Part shown: one piece after another, positions 4,243-9,807 of the stretch
Numbering within the stretch: the stretch's first letter is position 1
How the letters are laid out: each line of letters starts with the position of its first letter
From: a virus
IMG/VR virus record: IMGVR_UViG_3300049057_000060
Span: 1 to 21,002 of that record
DNA length: 21,002 nt
Reading direction: 5' to 3' (one strand)
Program-made: the position numbers and the translations under genes
Notes under the pieces: model-generated
Told to the model about the DNA's origin: nothing
The model's input: the letters and a program-made list of their open reading frames with translations, nothing else
Database searches by the model: none

Positions 4243-6816
4243 CTAGCTGAGGATTGCCGGGATCATCCCCAGCACCCCGACCCCAGTCGCCCTGCCCAGT
4301 CCTCGCCAGAACGTGGTCCCGTTGAACCGGACCTGATCGATATCCTGGGAGGCGTACAGGATCCGGTGGCTGAACCGACGGTTGCCGAGGGGGCGTTCCC
4401 CGGCCATCTTGGCCCACTCCATGTACATGGAGTACAGGTCGGAGGTACGGATCTGCTGGCCTGGGTCGACGATCAAGATCGAGTCGTTGACCTTCTCCTC
4501 CAGGAACCTGGCCACCGGATCGGACTGGAGGCGCACCTCGCGCACGGAGCCCTGGACATGCTCAGGCTCCTGGAGGCCATGGACCTGGTAGTCCCGGAGG
4601 CCAACGAGCAGCCAGTTCAAGATCCCGTTCAATTCCTTGGCCAGGATCTTGTGGGCGTAGTCCGAAATCTCCCCTTCGCCCAGTAGGACCGTAGTAAAAG
4701 GTATGATCTTGGCACGGCGCCAGATCGCATCGTCGTCAGAACTGAAACGGGGTGGATGGTTCGTGGCCAACCAGATCGTGCACCGAGGTGCCCAACTCTG
4801 GAACTTCTGGTACAGCTCGCGGGACTGGATCTGGTCGCGGCCGGTTAGCCGTTTGATCAAGTCCTCATTGTAGGCGGTGTGCTCATTTGTCTCCGAGGTG
4901 GATACGAACCGCTTGCCCCGCAACATATGTAAATCATTCGATGGGCTGGATCCCTCAGATCCCCGGGCGCGCAGCGTACCCGATGGGGCCGGTACACCAT
5001 AATCACCAAACAGCAGCTCCATCGTGGCCATCAGCGTGGACTTACCAGTCCCCGACGGGCCACAGACCAGGAACAGGGAGCGCTGATCTGCTTCCCCCAG
5101 CAGGCTGTAGCCCAGCGCCCGCTGCACGTACGACCTCATGCCTGGGTCTGGCAGTACGCGCTCCATGAACCCTTCGAACTGTGGGCAGGTTGCCCGTGGG
5201 TCGTAGGAGGCGCCCATGGTTCTGGTCATCAACTGATTAGGGTTGTGCGGCAGCAATTCGTGAGACGTGAGATCGTAGGTGCCGTTGGCCAGGTTCAGCA
5301 GGTTCCGGTCGTGGTCCATCTCGTCCACTGTGACCGTGAACCCTGGAATAGCCCGCAGACTTTTGACTGCTGCCTCTGCCCGTGACCGGTTGCCAGCTCG
5401 CATCCACCACTTGGCGCCAGACTCGTCACCAAGCTCCCGGGCTCGTACGGACCTGGCCAAGGCCATTTCTGTGAACTCGTTCTCTAACATGAACCGTTGG
5501 TCACGACGCCAACACGATCCGTCCCACCGAACGAACTCTTTCTCCTCCGCCAGGTACAAGTACCGGCCCCGGACCCGGTCCGCCAGGTAACGAGCGTTGC
5601 CGGCGTCGTTGGGTTGGTAGCCAGGGTCGGCCTCCGCCTGTGGTTCATGATGGAGCACGTCCAAGGCTCGGGACGGCTCGCCGAAGCCCAACCGGCGTAG
5701 CTCACGAGCGGCCACATGGAAGTCCCCGCCATGGTTCAGGTGGGCGTAGACCGCGAACTTAGTCAGAGGTTCTTCATGCGGCAGGGACGTGGACGTACTG
5801 AAGACGAACATCCGGTCCCGGTCGTCCCGGTACCCCGTGGTGGCCGAGTGGCCCTCACGGGGGTTCTTACCGGGACGGGTCCAAAGACGTTCCGGTCCCT
5901 GTCTGCCGGCGGCATGCCAGCCTTGGGGTTCAAGAATCTCTGCCCAGTCAGTGACCGCTTCGAAATGATCCCCGGGGGTCAGGGAGGAGGACGGCCGTGA
6001 GGGGGCGTGGAAGGGTGAGTCGGCGTCGGAGACGGGTCGTGGGGATACGTCGGAGTGAGTGAGAACTGACCAGTCCGGCACTGAGTTGTCGGCGTGGAGA
6101 CGTAAGGAACGGGCCAGGTGCGGTCCGTCGAGCTGATTGGGTAGGACATGATTCGCGATGTCGGTAGGGATGAGGCTTGATGCGGTTAGAGATTGGGCTG
6201 ATTCGTCGAGTGCGAGGCGCAGTGCTTCATGAATCCTGCACCGGTCCTCCCAGTCTACCGTAGGGAGGGCTCCGTACTCGCCGGAGAGGATCACCCAGGC
6301 CTCGCCGGTAGGGTGACAGAGCCCGGATGTGGGGGCCACGATGACGTAGCCGCCTTCCCCCCGGGTCTCGGCCAGGACCAGGCGCTTGGTCGGGTCCTCA
6401 TCAGCGCGCTGAGCAATCTTCGTGTTTCCCGGGACCGGGTGATCAGAGATCCGGTACAGAAGGTGCAGGCCGCCAGATGGACTCATCTCCGAGTAGCCGT
6501 ACGGCCCGGTCAGCAAGTTCCAGACCTCACCCACGCCCAGCTCGTCCATACGGTTCTGGATCTCTGTCATGGATTCGCCGTCGCAGGCGCGGCCCTCGAT
6601 TTCAGTCATCTCCAGGTTCCCGGAGACTGAGCCGCAGATCAGGGCCAGGCCGTAGGACTTGCCGTTCGACCACCATTCGTCGACCTGGTTCAAGGTCGGA
6701 ACTTCAACTTGATATTCAGCCCACCGGACGGCTGGACGCTTCGTCTTGTTCGACTTGATGGGGACTACAGATACACCACTGTTTCGCCACGTCCTGGCAA
6801 CATCTGCTAATGTCAT
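4243..6816 (-). CDS. bifunctional primase-polymerase / D5-family helicase, 857 aa
   Basis: Phage replication protein that should prime and unwind DNA at the fork. The N-terminal Prim-Pol domain (about residues 5-200) shows the acidic motif EMTEIEGR (69-76), GGLHLLYR (115-122, the catalytic His motif) and EGGYVIVAPT (154-163). The acidic residues are Glu rather than the more usual Asp. The C-terminal half has a D5_N-like region and an SF3-type ATPase with Walker A GPSGTGKST near residue 585, then FVSTSETNE and TIWLATNHPPRF, an acidic/Asn sensor motif as in P4-like primases. I choose ATG 6816 rather than TTG 6822 because GGAGGG lies 6 nt upstream. That ribosome site is in a hairpin. The gene follows a 460-bp repeat-rich region that may be the origin. 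Confidence 0.92.
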   Translation of the reverse strand: MTLADVARTWRNSGVSVVPIKSNKTKRPAVRWAEYQVEVPTLNQVDEWWSNGKSYGLALICGSVSGNLEMTEIEGRACDGESMTEIQNRMDELGVGEVWNLLTGPYGYSEMSPSGGLHLLYRISDHPVPGNTKIAQRADEDPTKRLVLAETRGEGGYVIVAPTSGLCHPTGEAWVILSGEYGALPTVDWEDRCRIHEALRLALDESAQSLTASSLIPTDIANHVLPNQLDGPHLARSLRLHADNSVPDWSVLTHSDVSPRPVSDADSPFHAPSRPSSSLTPGDHFEAVTDWAEILEPQGWHAAGRQGPERLWTRPGKNPREGHSATTGYRDDRDRMFVFSTSTSLPHEEPLTKFAVYAHLNHGGDFHVAARELRRLGFGEPSRALDVLHHEPQAEADPGYQPNDAGNARYLADRVRGRYLYLAEEKEFVRWDGSCWRRDQRFMLENEFTEMALARSVRARELGDESGAKWWMRAGNRSRAEAAVKSLRAIPGFTVTVDEMDHDRNLLNLANGTYDLTSHELLPHNPNQLMTRTMGASYDPRATCPQFEGFMERVLPDPGMRSYVQRALGYSLLGEADQRSLFLVCGPSGTGKSTLMATMELLFGDYGVPAPSGTLRARGSEGSSPSNDLHMLRGKRFVSTSETNEHTAYNEDLIKRLTGRDQIQSRELYQKFQSWAPRCTIWLATNHPPRFSSDDDAIWRRAKIIPFTTVLLGEGEISDYAHKILAKELNGILNWLLVGLRDYQVHGLQEPEHVQGSVREVRLQSDPVARFLEEKVNDSILIVDPGQQIRTSDLYSMYMEWAKMAGERPLGNRRFSHRILYASQDIDQVRFNGTTFWRGLGRATGVGVLGMIPAILS

Positions 6817-6822
6817 ATCCAA

Positions 6823-6835
6823 CCCTCCGGGAGGG
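6823..6835 (-). promoter_or_regulatory. hairpin sequestering the primase ribosome binding site
   Basis: On the minus strand CCCTC-CCG-GAGGG forms a 5-bp GC-rich hairpin with a 3-nt loop, and its right arm is the Shine-Dalgarno GGAGGG for the primase ATG at 6816. A further GGGG/CCCC pair lies just upstream. Translation may therefore depend on unfolding this stem. Confidence 0.5.
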
Positions 6836-6858
6836 GTCCCCTACGGGAGACCGGGCTT

Positions 6859-6915
6859 GCACCTGACCCTTCGAGGAGCACCTGATTACTCAGGGGGCAC
6901 CTGACTCTTCAGGAG
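6859..6915 (-). repeat. three tandem 19-bp repeats in the primase leader
   Basis: Three head-to-tail units of exactly 19 bp start at 6859, 6878 and 6897, each beginning GCACCTGA on the plus strand (GCACCTGACCCTTCGAGGA, GCACCTGATTACTCAGGGG, GCACCTGACTCTTCAGGAG). On the minus strand two of them fold as CCTGA-4 nt-TCAGG hairpins (loops AGAG and GTAA). They lie 40-100 nt upstream of the primase start. They could be iterons (DNA sites) or repeated RNA hairpins in the primase leader. Confidence 0.65.
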
Positions 6916-6959
6916 GGGGAGGTCCCTAGTGGACCGGGCTATACCTGGCCCTCGCAAGA

Positions 6960-7021
6960 GACCGGGCCCACTGATGGTGAGCTTGGTGGGCAACATGATG
7001 CCACCATTGGTTGGCCCGGTC
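6960..7021. repeat. long imperfect inverted repeat
   Basis: GACCGGGCC (6960-6968) pairs perfectly with GGCCCGGTC (7013-7021). Inside, TGGTGGGCA (6984-6992) pairs with TGCCACCA (6999-7006) with one bulge, and ATGGTG/CACCAT can pair alternatively. GACCGGGC also occurs at 6850-6857 and 6932-6939, each followed by a similar CTGRCCCT-like stretch. It may be a cruciform, origin hairpin or RNA structure upstream of the primase. Confidence 0.5.
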
Positions 7022-7030
7022 CAGGGGGCA

Positions 7031-7186
7031 CGACTTGTTACCTCGTGTCACTCCAACCGTTTCGACACGTCAAGCCGAGTCTTGGCCACCCTCTTCGGTT
7101 CATTACCGACATGTCATCCCGAGACGAACCCAATCTGCTCGACTCGTCACGTCAGAACCGTCCGGCCCACACTGCCTGACACGTCT
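7031..7186 (-). repeat. TGACNNGTCG motif cluster B
   Basis: On the minus strand exact copies are TGACGTGTCG (7072-7063), TGACATGTCG (7126-7117) and TGACGAGTCG (7149-7140), with one-mismatch copies at 7040-7031 (TAACAAGTCG) and at 7177-7186 (TGACACGTCT, plus strand). Five sites in 156 bp, all in non-coding DNA. Here the motif points left, the direction in which the flanking genes are read. Confidence 0.65.
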
Positions 7187-7243
7187 GCTCCTCCCCCCAC
7201 GGTGCAGTAGCATCTTCCATGCTCCTCAGAGCAGCAGTTGAGT

Positions 7244-7273
7244 CAGGCCCCGGGTAATGCAGCCCGGGGCCTG
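7244..7273 (-). terminator. GC-rich hairpin after the leftward operon
   Basis: A perfect 11-bp stem, CAGGCCCCGGG (7244-7254) with 7263-7273, and an 8-nt loop, with GAGT/ACTC able to extend it. It begins 5 bp beyond the stop codon of the gene at 7279-7878 in the leftward direction. There is no U-tract, so it is a tail-less terminator or an mRNA-stabilising hairpin, possibly letting part of transcription through to the primase. Confidence 0.5.
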
Positions 7274-7278
7274 TTAAC

Positions 7279-7878
7279 TCAGTAAGGGAACCGTTCCGGC
7301 CGTGGTTCTGGCAGCCGTTCCGCCCCTCGCTGGGCCTGCTGAGCCATTCGCTCCAGGTCACTGCGTATCCGCTGACTCTCAACCTCAGGTTGAGGGTTAG
7401 GGTTTTCCGCTTGTGCGGGTGGCGCTGCTGCCTGACTGACCCCCCGCGACCGGGGCAGGTCGAATCCGGTGGGTTGGAAGTCGGGGTTAGCGTCCAGCCA
7501 GGCTGTGGCCCGAGCCCGAGCGCTGGGATCTCCGGTGGCGCTCACCAGTTCGTACGGTGCATTGAACCCTGTGGATGCAACCCCCAGCCGCATCCACGCC
7601 AGCACCGGATCCTTGGAGCCGAGTCGACGCTTCAGGGAACCGATCAGTCGACCCGGACGCCACCAAGCACCTCGGGACAATTGCCCTGGTTCCCCGGTGA
7701 ACTCATCGATCACGTCCAGATCTACAAGATCCACAACGATGACATCGGACTGCCCCCCAGCACGACTGAACTTGCTGGGGACATCGTCGAGGTAGTCAAC
7801 CGCCCAGACCATGAGCAGGTGGTTGACCAGCTCGGCTGCATACGGGCCGCCAGCTTTCTCTGGTTCGGCGAATGGCAT
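7279..7878 (-). CDS. conserved phage protein of unknown function, 199 aa
   Basis: Not assigned to a named family. The N-terminal two thirds look like a compact globular domain with WAVDYLDDVPSKFSRAG (about 25-41), SDVIVVDLVDLDVIDE (about 44-59), a Trp-rich stretch GAWWRPGRLIGSLKRRLG (about 70-87), and FNAPYELVSATGDPSARARA (about 104-123). The C-terminal 55 residues are a low-complexity Pro/Gln/Arg tail. It follows a small coiled-coil gene and the Cas4-like nuclease and precedes the primase, so a role in replication or recombination is plausible. The SDVIVVD strand pattern could suit an OB-fold or single-strand-binding role, but that is only a guess. AAGGAG lies about 7 nt before the ATG. Confidence 0.75.
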   Translation of the reverse strand: MPFAEPEKAGGPYAAELVNHLLMVWAVDYLDDVPSKFSRAGGQSDVIVVDLVDLDVIDEFTGEPGQLSRGAWWRPGRLIGSLKRRLGSKDPVLAWMRLGVASTGFNAPYELVSATGDPSARARATAWLDANPDFQPTGFDLPRSRGVSQAAAPPAQAENPNPQPEVESQRIRSDLERMAQQAQRGAERLPEPRPERFPY

Positions 7879-7890
7879 TGTTCTGTCTCC

Positions 7891-8091
7891 TTAGGCGACT
7901 GGCGCTGGTTCAGTTGGTTCTGGTGTCGGCTCTGTGGCCTCGGGCGGATTATCCTGTTGCACCTTGAGTGCGATGATGGCCGCTTCTGCCTCCTCGACCT
8001 TCTTTGTCCACCGGTCCAGCATCTGTCGAGCGTGGTCGCGGTCACGGAAGAGTTTTGCCATCTCTGAAACCCACTGTTCGTCTAGGGTCAT
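7891..8091 (-). CDS. small coiled-coil protein with Pro/Thr-rich tail, 66 aa
   Basis: Residues about 5-45 form a charged helix likely to be a coiled coil (AKLFRDRDHARQMLDRW, KKVEEAEAAIIALK). The last 20 residues are an acidic Pro/Thr/Glu tail. ATG 8091 is chosen because AGGGAGGTG lies about 7 nt upstream. A longer frame from 8130 would overlap the end of the nuclease gene. The ribosome site overlaps that gene's stop, so the two are probably coupled. No family recognised. It may be an accessory or dimerising partner of its operon neighbours. Confidence 0.65.
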   Translation of the reverse strand: MTLDEQWVSEMAKLFRDRDHARQMLDRWTKKVEEAEAAIIALKVQQDNPPEATEPTPEPTEPAPVA

Positions 8092-8095
8092 GTTT

Positions 8096-8932
8096 TCACC
8101 TCCCTGGGCAACCTTGGTCATCTGCGCCATGATTTTCCCGTCCTGGGTTATACCACGGGCAGAACCCGCACTCGTTCGACGGGACAGCTTCTACATCATT
8201 CCATTTATCTGGATACGTCAATGCGTCGATTTGCAGGATCTGCTGGGCGATCAGGTGGGTTCGGCGGATAGCCGTCAACGCGATCTCCTGGCTGTACCGC
8301 GCACACCAGACGTACATGTCCTTGAGCCAGCCAGCGCGGGGCAGGAAAACAAGACAGACCCTGTCCACCGGGTGGTTCTGTTGCTCGAACCCGTAGCCGT
8401 AAATGTGGGTCTGGATCTGGTAACCCAGCGGCGGCCCGTCCCTGCGGATCTTCTTCATCACGTCAGGACCGACAGTCTTGTAGTCGATCACTGAGCGATG
8501 TTCCTTGGAGTACAGGTCCGCGTGCCCCTCAATGAACTGGTTGATCGTGAGGGTCTGCTCAGTGAACCAGTCCCACTGGGCATGCGACTCCATCCAGGAC
8601 GTGACCGCTTGGTCCATCCAACTGTGTATCGCCGTACCTACGATGGCCGGCCACCCGTCAAAGCCCGTGTTGCATGCAGGTATCTGGGCCAGTCGGTACC
8701 CGATCCGGCGGTCGCACATGGTCCCGATCTCCGACGGCCCCATCAGGACCTGCTTGGACCTGGGGTTCTGTTGCTCAGCCCACTTGACCATGGTGATGAT
8801 CTGGTCCTTGAGCAGGGTGATGAAAGGATCCTCGTCTTCGGTTACCGGCAGTAGTTTCATGTCACAGTTCGGGTGAGTTCCGAAGCCGGCGTTGACTGAA
8901 TCCATGATCGTTCCACAGATCAGACATCTCAT
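8096..8932 (-). CDS. Cas4/RecB-like PD-(D/E)XK exonuclease with Cys clusters, 278 aa
   Basis: A predicted DNA exonuclease for recombination or replication. Visible motifs: H103 in VGTAIHSWMD, D139 in EGHADLY, then VIDYKT (D150, K152; the D/E-x-K core), and Q172 in YQIQTHIYGYG, matching the RecB-type nuclease order. C73 (GTMCDRR) plus C255, C258 and C275 (ECGFC...QGC) have the spacing of Cas4/AddB-type iron-sulfur ligands. An extra N-terminal CLIC...C motif (C3, C6, C23) suggests a zinc knuckle. ATG 8932 overlaps the upstream HTH stop by 4 bp (ATGA), so translation is coupled and I reject the longer start at 8968. There is no cas1 or repeat array in the window, so this is a phage recombination nuclease and not part of a CRISPR adaptation locus here. 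Confidence 0.87.
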   Translation of the reverse strand: MRCLICGTIMDSVNAGFGTHPNCDMKLLPVTEDEDPFITLLKDQIITMVKWAEQQNPRSKQVLMGPSEIGTMCDRRIGYRLAQIPACNTGFDGWPAIVGTAIHSWMDQAVTSWMESHAQWDWFTEQTLTINQFIEGHADLYSKEHRSVIDYKTVGPDVMKKIRRDGPPLGYQIQTHIYGYGFEQQNHPVDRVCLVFLPRAGWLKDMYVWCARYSQEIALTAIRRTHLIAQQILQIDALTYPDKWNDVEAVPSNECGFCPWYNPGRENHGADDQGCPGR

Positions 8933-9372
8933 GACCTCAGCTCGTCTACGTCGGACTGGAACATCCAAAGGCCCAAGATGCCAAGATCTGTGGCTTCAAA
9001 CTCGCCGTTCCGGTAGCGGTAGAGCAGTTGTTCCTGAGGTATGCCCAGGAACGTAGCCACGACATGGAACGGCACCATGTTCCGGATGTCGATCTGGTGA
9101 TCACGCAGGATACCAAGCTCCAGGGTGGCAGTTTTGTAGAAGCGGCCCACCCTGGCGGCGGTCAGCTTCCGTAGCCGGACCGGGCGCTTCTCCCAGTTGG
9201 CGTAGGTGGGCCAGGCCACCTGGAGCAGCTCGGCCATGGCGAACCTGGTCAGGCCCAGTTGCTCACGAAGGTCCTTTAACCGGCCATCGTCTATAACGTC
9301 CTGACCGAGTTGGACTGCCTCTTCGGTACTCATCGACACGGTGACATGCTCCAAATGTCTGAGTTTGTTCAT
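8929..9372 (-). CDS. two-domain helix-turn-helix DNA-binding protein, 147 aa
   Basis: First gene of the leftward replication operon. Residues about 32-62 are a Cro/C1-type HTH (LREQLGLTRFAMAELLQV, then TYANWEKRP). Residues about 96-147 resemble the MerR/excisionase-type HTH_17 fold (PFHVVATFLGIPQEQLLYRY, RNGEFEATDLGI, then FQSDVDELRS). Having both suggests binding to a composite or bent site. ATG 9372 is supported by AAGGGAGG about 11 nt upstream; the frame extends to a TTG at 9465 but without a ribosome site. It is the best candidate in the window for a regulator acting on the promoter operators or the TGACNNGTCG clusters, but that is inference. An excisionase-like accessory is possible, though no integrase is seen. 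Confidence 0.8.
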   Translation of the reverse strand: MNKLRHLEHVTVSMSTEEAVQLGQDVIDDGRLKDLREQLGLTRFAMAELLQVAWPTYANWEKRPVRLRKLTAARVGRFYKTATLELGILRDHQIDIRNMVPFHVVATFLGIPQEQLLYRYRNGEFEATDLGILGLWMFQSDVDELRS

Positions 9373-9442
9373 TGATGGCCAGACCTCCCTTCCTGCATCA
9401 CCGATGAGCAACACAGTAGTAGGGGGGGCCGACAGAAACGGA

Positions 9443-9488
9443 ACATCCCCGCCCGTGGGGACCAAAGGGAGGCTTAGGGCGGGGATGT
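9443..9488. promoter_or_regulatory. perfect 12-bp inverted repeat in the divergent intergenic region
   Basis: ACATCCCCGCCC (9443-9454) pairs with 9477-9488 around a 22-nt interval. It lies between the leftward HTH operon and the rightward promoter at 9510, so it cannot be an ordinary end-of-gene terminator. Either a two-half operator site or the first hairpin of the leftward mRNA. Confidence 0.4.
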
Positions 9489-9509
9489 CCGGCCCAAGTC
9501 TATCGTGGT

Positions 9510-9538
9510 TTGCGACACAGGGAGGGATGGGGTATAGT
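9510..9538 (+). promoter_or_regulatory. promoter of the tRNA(AAG) gene with CACAGGGAGGG element
   Basis: TTGCGA (9510-9515), a 17-bp spacer and TATAGT (9533-9538). The spacer begins CACAGGGAGGGA (9516-9527), and the whole promoter is closely similar to the one at 767 (the same bases from -35 through the G-rich spacer to -10). Predicted start is near 9545, 35 nt before the tRNA. Confidence 0.7.
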
Positions 9539-9579
9539 GAAGATCGTTCCGGGTTCCAGCCAATGAATGCTTACACGCA

Positions 9580-9651
9580 CCCAGAGTCGTCCAATGGTAG
9601 GACGTCGGTATAAGGAACCGAAGGTTGCTGGTTCAATTCCAGCTTCTGGAA
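9580..9651 (+). tRNA. unusual tRNA, anticodon AAG with short variable loop
   Basis: Cloverleaf: acceptor CCCAGAG (9580-9586) with TTCTGGA (9644-9650), first pair C-A mismatched; D stem GTCC/GGAC with loop AATGGTA; anticodon stem TCGGT/ACCGA (9605-9609, 9617-9621) with loop ATAAGGA; 5-nt variable loop; T stem GCTGG/CCAGC with loop TTCAATT; discriminator A. The anticodon read at 9612-9614 is AAG, formally Leu (CUU), but bacterial tRNA-Leu has a long variable arm and this one does not. The body looks more like tRNA-Gln. CCA is not encoded. Charging identity is uncertain. Confidence 0.75.
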
Positions 9652-9741
9652 TCACTTCAGCCTTCATCACTCGGGACCTGGGACCTACACAACCGAATAC
9701 GTGAGACAATCCCGTGAGGACTGGGCGGTCCTGTACGGAAG

Positions 9742-9780
9742 AGAAGCCCCGTAGGCTATGACTGCTTACGGGGCTTCTTT
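9742..9780 (+). terminator. intrinsic terminator after the tRNA
   Basis: AGAAGCCCCGTA (9742-9753) pairs perfectly with TACGGGGCTTCT (9767-9778), and the right arm ends in TTCTTT. It separates the tRNA transcript from the head operon, whose first start codon follows 28 bp later. Confidence 0.85.
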
Positions 9781-9795
9781 GCGTTGGCGCGCACT

Positions 9796-9801
9796 TATCA
9801 T
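9796..9801 (+). promoter_or_regulatory. -10 box of putative leaderless promoter for terminase
   Basis: TATCAT (5 of 6 to consensus) starts 12 nt before ATG 9808. No Shine-Dalgarno lies between them. The -35 region falls in the right arm of the preceding terminator and is poor (TTCTTT), as expected if a phage activator is needed for late genes. Confidence 0.4.
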
Positions 9802-9807
9802 GATCGC

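Larger units (their letters stand above)
6817..7278. other. non-coding region upstream of the primase; candidate origin or control region
   Basis: About 460 bp with no credible gene on either strand. It holds, in order, the ribosome-site hairpin, three 19-bp tandem repeats, two further GACCGGGC copies, the long inverted repeat at 6960-7021, cluster B of TGACNNGTCG sites and the GC hairpin at 7244-7273. Repeats next to a Prim-Pol/helicase gene are typical of phage replication origins. A regulated mRNA leader would explain part of it equally well. No clear promoter for the primase was found here, so it may be read through from the operon starting at 9372. Confidence 0.4.

Noticed and set aside
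4181-4417. N-terminal extension of the first ParB-like protein
   Set aside because: It would run through the promoter at 4212-4239 into the primase gene; ATG 4180 has a proper ribosome site and the ParB fold begins there.
5976-5990. CAGGGAGG-like match inside the primase gene
   Set aside because: Only the core matches, there is no promoter around it, and it is in GC-rich coding DNA where such 8-mers occur by chance.
8096-8932. CRISPR-Cas locus suggested by the Cas4-like gene
   Set aside because: No direct-repeat array with spacers and no cas1 or cas2 in the window; the context is phage replication genes.
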